This document shows positions 1-5,146 of a DNA stretch of 8,105 bases, piece by piece. Source of the DNA: JBOHER01 sp050701115 (GTDB taxonomy: Bacteria > Actinomycetota > Actinomycetes > Mycobacteriales > Pseudonocardiaceae); assembly GCA_050701115.1 (NCBI GenBank), contig JBOHER010000446.1, positions 1-8,105 on the forward strand. Reading direction: 5' to 3'. How positions within the stretch are numbered: the first letter of the stretch is position 1; every line of letters begins with the position of its first letter. Below the pieces are notes generated by a model. The model was not told the origin of the DNA. It was given only the letters and a program-made list of their open reading frames with translations, and searched no databases. Position numbers and translations under genes: made by a program.

Positions 1-124
1 CTGCTCGCGTCCAAGGACGAGGCACACTACGGCATCGCGCTTTGTAGACCGTGGAAAGGCCCAACGACTTGTCGGCTATGCGAAGCGGATGACGGATCTC
101 GCGAATCAAACCCTCGCGCTGTAG
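1..124 (+). pseudogene. Frameshifted 3' remnant of a HEPN-like protein
   Basis: Frame 1 reads LLASKDEAHYGIAL and then loses sense. Frame 2 takes over near position 44 with VDRGKAQRLVGYAKRMTD and runs to a TAG at 122-124. Joined, they give a continuous helical C-terminus of about 40 residues. The 'sKdeahYG' motif followed by an A..lv..A..l helix resembles C-terminal helices of actinobacterial HEPN-type proteins, from memory of the family only. One extra base in the TTT run at 41-43 would explain the shift. The 5' part lies outside the window, so I cannot say whether the complete gene is functional. The family assignment is weak; the two-frame continuity is the better-supported observation. Confidence 0.35.
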
Positions 125-178
125 AGCGGCCGCGTTCAGAGACTCCGGCGCCAGGTTGCCTGTCGCCCCTACCCTCTG

Positions 179-331
179 GTGACGACCGAGGATCCGTGGG
201 AGCCGTATCGGCTGGTGGACGCGAGCGGCTCGAGCGTCGGCGCGGTGGCTGAGTACTTGAAGGACCTTCAGGCGGCGGGTCGTCCGGCGACGACGCAGCG
301 GTCGTATGGCGTACGACGCCATCCTCGCTGA
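179..331 (+). pseudogene. N-terminal stub of a tyrosine recombinase/integrase
   Basis: Reading from GTG 179 gives a 50-residue peptide containing WEPYRLVD, then AVAEYLKDLQAAGR and ATTQRSYG, and stopping at TGA 329-331. This pattern (short lead, core-binding helix, 'LqaaGr..aTqrSYg') matches the start of the N-terminal SAM-like, core-binding domain of actinobacterial phage-type integrases, where it normally continues with a D/A-LLRWFRF-like helix. Here the match ends right after SYG, and no catalytic domain (R..HxxR..Y) is found downstream before the kinase gene. It is therefore a truncated fragment that cannot recombine DNA. No convincing Shine-Dalgarno precedes GTG 179, so the original start may lie elsewhere. 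It marks past mobile-element activity at the left edge of the cassette. Confidence 0.6.
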
Positions 332-516
332 ACGCCACACGGACCGAAGCGCTGTCGCCGTCCTCATCGCGCCCATGCACGGTCAGGGGGCGCGTCACGC
401 TGTCGCCACACACGCGCGAGCACCCGCAGCAGCGGCACGCGCCGCCGTCCAATGCGGCCACTGCCGTCATCCATGCGGCCCTCCAGTCCGGATTACCTGG
501 CTGCTAATGTGGTTCA
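332..516. other. Intergenic stretch, no recognised feature
   Basis: Between the integrase stub and the kinase promoter region I see no recognisable gene on either strand. A minus-strand open frame across 27-470 and a plus-strand frame from 306 are rich in Arg, Ala, Pro and Ser without domain-like patterns, as expected of non-coding high-GC DNA. The region probably held the rest of the recombinase before deletion, but no residual motif shows this. Confidence 0.5.
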
Positions 517-541
517 ATCGTGGTCCCACACTACGTATATT
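513..541 (+). promoter_or_regulatory. Possible promoter of the kinase gene
   Basis: TATATT at 536-541 is a reasonable -10 hexamer in an otherwise very GC-rich sequence. TTCAAT at 513-518 is a weak -35, separated by 17 bp. The AT-rich patch 532-563 is conspicuous against its surroundings. Transcription would then start near 548, inside the operator-like palindrome. Prediction by eye only. Confidence 0.35.
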
Positions 542-590
542 ACGACGTAACATACATCTTAACGATGGTCCAAACGGGTGGGACCGTGAT
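517..590. repeat. 15-bp inverted repeat around kinase promoter/start
   Basis: Left arm ATCGTGGTCCCACAC (517-531) and right arm GGGTGGGACCGTGAT (576-590) are inverted copies matching at 12 of 15 positions, with a perfect GGTCCCAC/GTGGGACC core. The 44-bp interval holds an AT-rich patch, the operator-like palindrome and ATG 565. It could be a protein-binding dyad, or a hairpin if transcription starts upstream of 517; a start near 548 would leave the left arm out of the transcript. Confidence 0.45.
544..558. promoter_or_regulatory. Operator-like imperfect palindrome, copy 1
   Basis: GACGTAACATACATC matches 12 of 15 bases of the element at 3796-3810, with the same GAYGTAACRTRCATC pattern and an imperfect dyad (GA.G/CATC ends). 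The wider 18-mer starting TACGA also matches at 15 of 18. It sits just downstream of the TATATT box and just before ATG 565, where a repressor would block transcription. The XRE protein encoded at 3884 is the obvious candidate ligand; this is inference. Confidence 0.45.
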
Positions 591-1545
591 CTGCCCCAGG
601 TACCAAGGCGGCGGGCGGGTTCACCTTCGGGGCATGATTGCCGGGTGTCGCCCGATCTCGGAGGGCGACGCGCTCGCCACCCCTTTGGCTGGAAGGATCT
701 GCGCCGCCGTGACATTCGACGGGCACGATCTGCGCTCGCGGCAGGTCGACGATGTTCTTGACACCGCTGAAGCGGCGCTCGGCGTTCGCCTGCTGCGCTC
801 TGCCCGCACGTTCGGCACGAGCGGCGCCACCGTGGGAATGCCGACAGCCTCCGACACATGGGTGCGCCTGGCATGGCGGCCCATCGATCGCATGCACGAG
901 CAGAGCTGGGTCGGGGCCGAGCATGCGTCCACGATCAGCGGCGTGCGCAAGCCTGCGCTCTACCGCTCGCACCGCTGGCAGGACGAGGCTCGCGAGGTGG
1001 TCTGGCGAGCCGACGAGATGGAACGAGTCCGCTCGGCCGCCGTGCATCCAAGCGGCGTGATCGACACCGAACCGTCGCTGCCGCTGGAGTGGTGGGACAA
1101 CCTCGCCGGCTCGTTCGACGCTCTCGCGAAGCACGCCACGGACCGGGTTGGCATGCGGCAAGAGCACCTGACGCGGCGGATCAACCAGGTCTTCGACGGC
1201 CAGGTCGACACCACGATCGATGAGTGGACGATCGCGAACGCTGACGCGCACTGGGGCAACCTGACCGCGCCGGAGTGCTACCTGCTGGACTGGGAAGACT
1301 GGGGCAAGGCGCCGCGGGGGCTCGACGTGGCGACACTGTGGGGCCACTCGCTGCTGGTGCCGGCGGTCGCGGAGCGAATCCAGGGCCGCTTCGCGGCGGA
1401 CCTCGACACCCGTTCCGGCCATCTCGCCCAGTTGGTGTTCTGCTCGAACGTCATCCGCCTCAACGCGAAACGGCCGGACCCAAGCCCGCTGCTGGAACCC
1501 GCCCGCGCCGAGGCCGAGCGACTCCTGCGATCGTTGCGACGCTAG
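565..1545 (+). CDS. Aminoglycoside-phosphotransferase-fold kinase
   Basis: A 326-residue protein of the APH/choline-kinase-like superfamily, predicted cytosolic and ATP-dependent; its substrate is unknown. Seen in the C-terminal half: an N-A-D-A-H-W-G-N catalytic loop (about 225-232, corresponding to HGDLHWxN in relatives), then LLDWEDWG (about 240-247) supplying the Mg-binding Asp in the DFG-equivalent position, followed by APRGLDVATLW. The N-lobe has WVRLAWR and VVWRADEMERV strands. The usual catalytic-loop His-Gly is Asn-Ala, while the catalytic Asp and the distal Asn are kept. The start is uncertain: the frame is open from GTG 520 (over the promoter), ATG 565 lacks a Shine-Dalgarno, and ATG 634 or GTG 709 (GGAAGG about 12 nt upstream) are alternatives. 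Its stop overlaps the reductase stop on the other strand. Likely roles are modification of the cassette's product, or self-protection. Confidence 0.75.
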   Translation: MVQTGGTVICPRYQGGGRVHLRGMIAGCRPISEGDALATPLAGRICAAVTFDGHDLRSRQVDDVLDTAEAALGVRLLRSARTFGTSGATVGMPTASDTWVRLAWRPIDRMHEQSWVGAEHASTISGVRKPALYRSHRWQDEAREVVWRADEMERVRSAAVHPSGVIDTEPSLPLEWWDNLAGSFDALAKHATDRVGMRQEHLTRRINQVFDGQVDTTIDEWTIANADAHWGNLTAPECYLLDWEDWGKAPRGLDVATLWGHSLLVPAVAERIQGRFAADLDTRSGHLAQLVFCSNVIRLNAKRPDPSPLLEPARAEAERLLRSLRR

Positions 1546-2393
1546 GCAGACCGCGCCGTGGCCTGTCGTGCGGCCAGCAGGCGTCGGTACCGGCCAAGAG
1601 CATCGGCGTCGGTTTCCAGGGACAACGCGGAGACGAGCTGGCCCAAGTGGGACTCGCTACCGGTCCCGACCGCAACTCGATCAACCTGCGGGATGTCGTA
1701 GGCGACGCGAAACGCCGCCTGCAGCGGACTGGATTCTTGCCCAGGGCGCAGGAAGATCCGCGGGTCCACACTCCGCCACGCCGGATGCGTGACACTCCCG
1801 CCGAACGGGCTCATGCCCCAACGACGAGAAGCTGTCAGTTCGGTCAGCTGCTCGGCTGCTGCCAGCACGGCTGCGCTGCCCCCAAGGCCCGCGCGGCACA
1901 TGATCACCTCCGGCTGTGGCCAGGCATGGTCTACCCAATCGCGGAGGACTGGGCGCGGGTCCCACGACGAAATGCCCCACGAGGCGCACAACCCCTCGTC
2001 CGTGATGGAGGCCAGCGCATGGCAGGCGTCGGCCAGCAGACCGCTGCCAACGTCCACGTCGCGCAGCGACCGTTCGGGGTTGTGCAAGAACACCACGTCC
2101 GGCACTCGGCCGAGGTCGTCGGCCGAGCGGCGAGCGGCATCCGACAATCTGACCGGGTCCAGGCAGTGCGCCGCCGCGCCACTCCCGCCGAAGAAGCCGA
2201 TCTTCGTGGATAGGTAGAAGTGCGGCAGCAGGTCGGCGGCGATGTCGGCCAGGGTGCGATGGGAGGCGAACCGGAGGTAGTTGTAGCTGGTGTCTAGCTG
2301 CCGGACGCCAAGGTCAAGCGCGGCTTCGAGAACTCCTCGGTCGTGACGAGTCCGATGTAGCCCGAGGACAACTCGTCGGTCAACTCCGCGCAC
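1542..2393 (-). CDS. Aldo/keto reductase
   Basis: A 283-residue NAD(P)H-dependent oxidoreductase with the AKR (alpha/beta)8 barrel, predicted cytosolic. Seen: VLGLHRTRH at the first strand, DTSYNY with Asp34 and Tyr39 of the catalytic tetrad, STKIG with Lys64, FLHNP with His104, and a C-terminal VAVGTGSESHLGQLVSAL cofactor-phosphate-binding segment. The full tetrad suggests an active enzyme of slightly short length for the family. The only plausible start is GTG 2393, which lies 100 bp inside the oxygenase gene and is preceded by GAGGAGGA three to four bases upstream; no other ATG, GTG or TTG precedes the first conserved strand. It is third in the peptide-oxygenase-reductase operon and probably reduces a carbonyl formed on the peptide or a small-molecule partner. 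The substrate cannot be read from the sequence. Confidence 0.88.
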   Translation of the reverse strand: MRGVDRRVVLGLHRTRHDRGVLEAALDLGVRQLDTSYNYLRFASHRTLADIAADLLPHFYLSTKIGFFGGSGAAAHCLDPVRLSDAARRSADDLGRVPDVVFLHNPERSLRDVDVGSGLLADACHALASITDEGLCASWGISSWDPRPVLRDWVDHAWPQPEVIMCRAGLGGSAAVLAAAEQLTELTASRRWGMSPFGGSVTHPAWRSVDPRIFLRPGQESSPLQAAFRVAYDIPQVDRVAVGTGSESHLGQLVSALSLETDADALGRYRRLLAARQATARSA

Positions 2394-3529
2394 ACTTCCT
2401 CCTCGAGCAACACCTCGACCAGTCGCGTCACGTCTACGCCCGTCGCGTCATGAACGTCGTCCAACCGCACCGGAACGCCGGACAACAGCAGGCGCAGCGC
2501 GGGCAGGGCATGCGGAACGAACGTGATCCGCTTGCCCGCGGCCACGACCGCGACCGACTCGTCACCGACCGCCAGTCGCGGCGCGAAGTCGGTGATGCAC
2601 ACAACCGCAGTTGGCGCACCAAAGACCCCGCGCGTACGGACGTGACGCCGCGATCCACGCTCGTCCTCACGAGCGGACAGAAACACATGCGGCGGGTTCT
2701 CGGCTGCCAACTTCTGCGCTGCCCCGATCAGCTCCTCCGACCATGAATCGCCACCATCGGCGCGCCGGAGATCGCGGCGGAACAGCTCCTCGCGGCGGGC
2801 GCAGTCCGCCAGCCAGGACACCCACGACACGCCCGTGCGCTTGACGAACCCGAACGTCAGATGCAGGCTGAAGCCGTCGCCACAGTCCGCGCGGGTGGCC
2901 CGGTGCCAGAACCCGCGAGGAATATGCATGACCTCGCCCGCCCGCAGTCGGCCCGCCCACACCACCTCCTCAGACGGCGTGTCGTTCGCAGCCGCGTCCC
3001 GGTACATCGGGACCTCCCGCGACGCCGCGCGCACGTCCCAGGTCTTCTCGCCCGCAAGTTGGACGATCAGCACGTCGTGATCGTCCCAGTGCAGCGGGAA
3101 CCCGTCCGACGACTGGGTCGTCAGGTAGCAGTTCACCTGCACCACCTCGCGGGACCACCACTGCAGCGCCCGGCAGGCCACCTCCAGCGTGGGACTGAAC
3201 ACGTCCGCACCATCCAGTACCAAGGTGCACCCGGACTCCAGCAGCCGTGACAGGCGCGGCATGTCGGCCATGCGCAAGCTCTGTCCACGACGACTTGCCG
3301 AGTCCGTCAGGAAGCGGCCGGGGTGGATCTCCGCGCCGTCCTGGAAGCACCGGAACTGCGGTGCGTTCAAGCTCCGCCGCATGGCCATATCCAGCAATCC
3401 GGTCGTTGTCAGCAAACGGGGGCACAGGTCCGGATTGGGCATCGAGCCGCGGGCGAACCCGGCACCCAGGTCGTCCGGACCCACCCACCCGAGCGCCTGC
3501 TCGACCTGCTGCGCAAGAACATGATCCAT
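2294..3529 (-). CDS. JmjC/Cupin_4-type 2-oxoglutarate Fe(II) oxygenase
   Basis: A 411-residue cupin-fold oxygenase related to the ribosomal-oxygenase (YcfD/RoxA-like) Cupin_4 family, which hydroxylates amino-acid side chains in proteins or peptides using 2-oxoglutarate and O2. Seen: GFPLHWDDHDVLIVQLAGEK, giving the iron ligands His147 and Asp149 and Lys162 as a probable 2-oxoglutarate contact, and then VMHIPRGFWHRA with the third ligand His202. The C-terminal 80 residues (VPHALPALRLLLSG through LVEVLLEEEVCAEL) look like the winged-helix domain of these oxygenases. The start chosen is ATG 3529, with GGAGGG seven bases upstream; an open frame extends ten codons further to 3559 without a better site. 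It lies 50 bp downstream of the small peptide gene, which makes that peptide the natural candidate substrate. The family call is firm; the substrate is inference. Confidence 0.88.
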   Translation of the reverse strand: MDHVLAQQVEQALGWVGPDDLGAGFARGSMPNPDLCPRLLTTTGLLDMAMRRSLNAPQFRCFQDGAEIHPGRFLTDSASRRGQSLRMADMPRLSRLLESGCTLVLDGADVFSPTLEVACRALQWWSREVVQVNCYLTTQSSDGFPLHWDDHDVLIVQLAGEKTWDVRAASREVPMYRDAAANDTPSEEVVWAGRLRAGEVMHIPRGFWHRATRADCGDGFSLHLTFGFVKRTGVSWVSWLADCARREELFRRDLRRADGGDSWSEELIGAAQKLAAENPPHVFLSAREDERGSRRHVRTRGVFGAPTAVVCITDFAPRLAVGDESVAVVAAGKRITFVPHALPALRLLLSGVPVRLDDVHDATGVDVTRLVEVLLEEEVCAELTDELSSGYIGLVTTEEFSKPRLTLASGS

Positions 3530-3558
3530 TGGAGATCCCTCCGTAGACGCCAGTGTCA

Positions 3559-3573
3559 CGACAACGCTTGTCG
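3559..3573 (-). promoter_or_regulatory. Short hairpin between peptide and oxygenase genes
   Basis: CGACAACGCTTGTCG folds into a perfect six-pair stem (CGACAA/TTGTCG) with a three-base loop, six bases after the peptide stop codon and about 20 bases before the oxygenase Shine-Dalgarno. There is no T-run after it on the minus strand, so it is not a classic terminator. It could stabilise the upstream mRNA or partly attenuate transcription, favouring the peptide over the enzymes. Confidence 0.4.
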
Positions 3574-3579
3574 GCCTGC

Positions 3580-3723
3580 CTATTCGGGGTGGTTCAGGTG
3601 ATCGGCGCTCTGTCCGTCGTCTCCGGAGGAGGTCCCCGTCGGGTCGGAATGCTCCGCGTCATAGCGGTCGTGCGCGATCGAGAGGTTCTCCACCGCCAAC
3701 ACGAGATCGTCCTGCTCTGCCAT
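3580..3723 (-). CDS. 47-residue acidic peptide, candidate RiPP precursor
   Basis: ATG 3723 opens a 47-codon frame ending TAG at 3580-3582, with an AAGGGAAG purine stretch about 10 bases upstream. The peptide begins MAEQDDLVLAVENLSIAHDR, a likely amphipathic leader helix, and continues with an Asp, Ser, Thr, Gly and His rich tail ending DHLNHPE. It has 8 Asp, 4 Glu, 4 His and no Cys, so thioether (lanthipeptide) chemistry is excluded; no membrane segment or signal peptide is visible. It is the first gene of the operon with the JmjC-type oxygenase and aldo/keto reductase, the layout expected of a ribosomally made, post-translationally modified peptide. I recognise no named precursor family. The alternative is an unrelated small acidic protein. 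Coding is supported by the start site, position and strand; direct proof is lacking. Confidence 0.62.
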   Translation of the reverse strand: MAEQDDLVLAVENLSIAHDRYDAEHSDPTGTSSGDDGQSADHLNHPE

Positions 3724-3752
3724 GATCAGATCTTCCCTTCGTCATCCGGCCA

Positions 3753-3780
3753 TCTGTAGGCCATCGCACTCGCCAAGCAA
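3753..3780 (-). promoter_or_regulatory. Possible promoter of the peptide operon
   Basis: On the minus strand, TTGCTT (3775-3780) and TACAGA (3753-3758) are separated by 16 bp and lie 30-57 bp upstream of ATG 3723. This is an acceptable sigma70-type pair in a 160-bp intergenic region. The operator-like palindrome at 3796-3810 is 15 bp upstream of the -35 box, so one bound protein could influence both divergent transcripts. By-eye prediction. Confidence 0.35.
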
Positions 3781-3795
3781 TCCACATCAGACTAC

Positions 3796-3810
3796 GATGT
3801 AACGTGCATC
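3796..3810. promoter_or_regulatory. Operator-like imperfect palindrome, copy 2
   Basis: GATGTAACGTGCATC has GATG/CATC inverted ends around TAACGTG and matches the element at 544-558. It lies between the divergent peptide operon (start 3723) and the XRE gene (start 3884). Its core TGTAACGTG (3798-3806) recurs exactly at 3839-3847, 41 bp away or about four helical turns, and a further TAACG follows at 3851-3855. The arrangement suggests binding and autoregulation by the XRE protein; this is inferred. Confidence 0.45.
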
Positions 3811-3883
3811 GAACAATCCGCCAACTGGCTGGACGCGCTGTAACGTGGAGTAACGCTCGACCCCTCGGTGAAAGTAGGCCCGA

Positions 3884-4765
3884 ATGCGCGACGAAGACCC
3901 AGTGGTCGCACAGATCCAGCTCGGCATCCTGTTGCGCGAGTTGCGCGGTAACACCGACCTGACCACTACGGAAGCGGGGCGGCTGATCGGCGCATCCAAC
4001 GCCACGATCAGCCGCATCGAGAACGGGAAGCAGGCAATCACCTCCGAACACGTCTCGGTGCTCGTGGAAGCGTACGGCGCCAGCGACGCCGCCACCGCAG
4101 ACGCGCTAAGGCTCGCGGCCGTGCCGAAGCCGCGTGCCCGGCGGCGCCGCAGTGCGTCCTACCGGGACGCCGCACCCAACTGGTTCACCCGCTTCCTCGT
4201 CATGGAGTCCGAGGCCAGCGACATCTCCGTCTACGAGAACGAGGTCATCACTGGGCTCCTCCAGACCGAGGGCTACGCCCGGTCCCTCCTGCAGGCCGGT
4301 GCGCCGCTCGTCGGCAAGGCCGAGCTCGACAAGAAGGTGCAGCTTCGGCGCGGCCGTCAGCGCATCCTGACACGCACGGCACCGCCGCCAGTCCGACTCG
4401 ACGTGGTGCTGCTCGAAGCGACCCTGCACCGGGTTATCGGCAGCGACCAGATCATGGCCGAGCAGCTTGACCACCTGCTGACGGTCAGCGAACTGCCAAA
4501 CGTCGACCTCCGGGTGCTGCCGTTCCGCCCGAAACCAACGCCGAACCACGACGAGTCTTTCGTCGGCACGTCGCGAATCATGCTCCTGAGACTCCTCGAT
4601 CGAGGCACCCTGCTGTACATCGACGATTTCGCCGGGGCGACCTACCCCGAAGACCTGAACGTCATCCAGCAATACGCGTCCGCCTACCAGCGCCTCCAGT
4701 CCGCCGCCGAGGACCCTGCCTCCTCCGCCGAGCTGATTGCTAAGGTAGCCACGCAGTACCAGTAG
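3884..4765 (+). CDS. XRE-family regulator with DUF5753 domain
   Basis: A 293-residue DNA-binding regulator. Residues 12-67 form an XRE helix-turn-helix (LGILLRELR, then TTTEAGRLIGASNATISRIENGK, where S42-R44 sit in the recognition helix). Residues about 100-285 form DUF5753, with hallmarks FLVMESEASDISVYENEVITGLLQTEGYAR, DVVLLEATLHRVIG, LPNVDLRVLPF and LLYIDDFAG. This architecture is abundant in actinomycetes and typically sits next to a DUF397 gene, as here 33 bp downstream. Known members of the class regulate development, antibiotic production or adjacent accessory genes. ATG 3884 has a weak purine-rich leader (GAAAGTAGG). The repeated TGTAACGTG elements upstream and the matching palindrome at the kinase promoter suggest that it controls itself, the divergent peptide operon and the kinase. 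Confidence 0.93.
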   Translation: MRDEDPVVAQIQLGILLRELRGNTDLTTTEAGRLIGASNATISRIENGKQAITSEHVSVLVEAYGASDAATADALRLAAVPKPRARRRRSASYRDAAPNWFTRFLVMESEASDISVYENEVITGLLQTEGYARSLLQAGAPLVGKAELDKKVQLRRGRQRILTRTAPPPVRLDVVLLEATLHRVIGSDQIMAEQLDHLLTVSELPNVDLRVLPFRPKPTPNHDESFVGTSRIMLLRLLDRGTLLYIDDFAGATYPEDLNVIQQYASAYQRLQSAAEDPASSAELIAKVATQYQ

Positions 4766-4798
4766 ATCAGCCGAGCGAAGAAGTAAGGTGGCTCGCCG

Positions 4799-5002
4799 AT
4801 GGCATACGTCGACCCCGACCAGTTGTCTTGGCGCAAGAGCACCTACAGCGCGAGCGAAGGCGCCTGCGTCGAGGTCGCCAAGGACGGCGCCGGAGGCCGT
4901 TGGCTACGCGACACTAAGGACCGAAACCGCCCGGCCCACTACTTCACTGCCGCTGAGTGGCACGCGTTCATTCGCGGCGTCAAGGACAGCGAGTTTGACT
5001 GA
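4799..5002 (+). CDS. DUF397 domain protein
   Basis: A 67-residue protein matching DUF397 over its full length: LSWRKSTYSASEGACVEVA at 9-27, the WLRDTKDRN strand turn (the VRDSKdp-like motif of the family) and FTAAEWHAFIRGVK at the C-terminus. ATG 4799 has AAGGTGG about eight bases upstream. It is co-directional with and 33 bp downstream of the XRE/DUF5753 gene, presumably co-transcribed. DUF397 partners of XRE proteins are thought to modulate the regulator's activity, and some pairs have been described as toxin-antitoxin-like. Its length and motifs are normal for the family; no degeneration is seen. Confidence 0.93.
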   Translation: MAYVDPDQLSWRKSTYSASEGACVEVAKDGAGGRWLRDTKDRNRPAHYFTAAEWHAFIRGVKDSEFD

Positions 5003-5146
5003 TTCCCAACCCGACAGTTGACCTGAGCCGGGGACCGCCTTAGCCGTGCTGAGTGGCTGCCGACACCGCGCCCTCCGAGCGCGCACGCCCTCACCATGCA
5101 GGATCACCTCTGTCTGTCGACGCGACCGAGGACGAGGTTCCACCGG

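Noticed and set aside
27..470. 147-residue minus-strand open frame
   Set aside because: Biased to Arg, Ser, Pro and Asp with no domain pattern, and it runs antisense to the recombinase stub and the HEPN-like fragment, which have better coding evidence.
559..1422. 287-residue minus-strand open frame opposite the kinase
   Set aside because: Composition-driven shadow of the kinase gene; the opposite strand carries clear kinase motifs.
1275..2213. 312-residue plus-strand open frame
   Set aside because: Crosses the end of the kinase and lies antisense to the reductase, which has the full AKR tetrad; no motifs of its own.
3559..3573. Rho-independent terminator
   Set aside because: Stem of only six pairs with no following T tract on the transcribed strand.
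565..3723. Class V (LxmK/LxmY-type) lanthipeptide cluster
   Set aside because: An APH-fold kinase is present, but there is no HopA1-like lyase, no cyclase, and the peptide has no Cys.
3553..3759. 68-residue plus-strand open frame opposite the small peptide
   Set aside because: No Shine-Dalgarno or neighbour logic; the minus strand reading is in operon with the enzymes and has a leader-like N-terminus.
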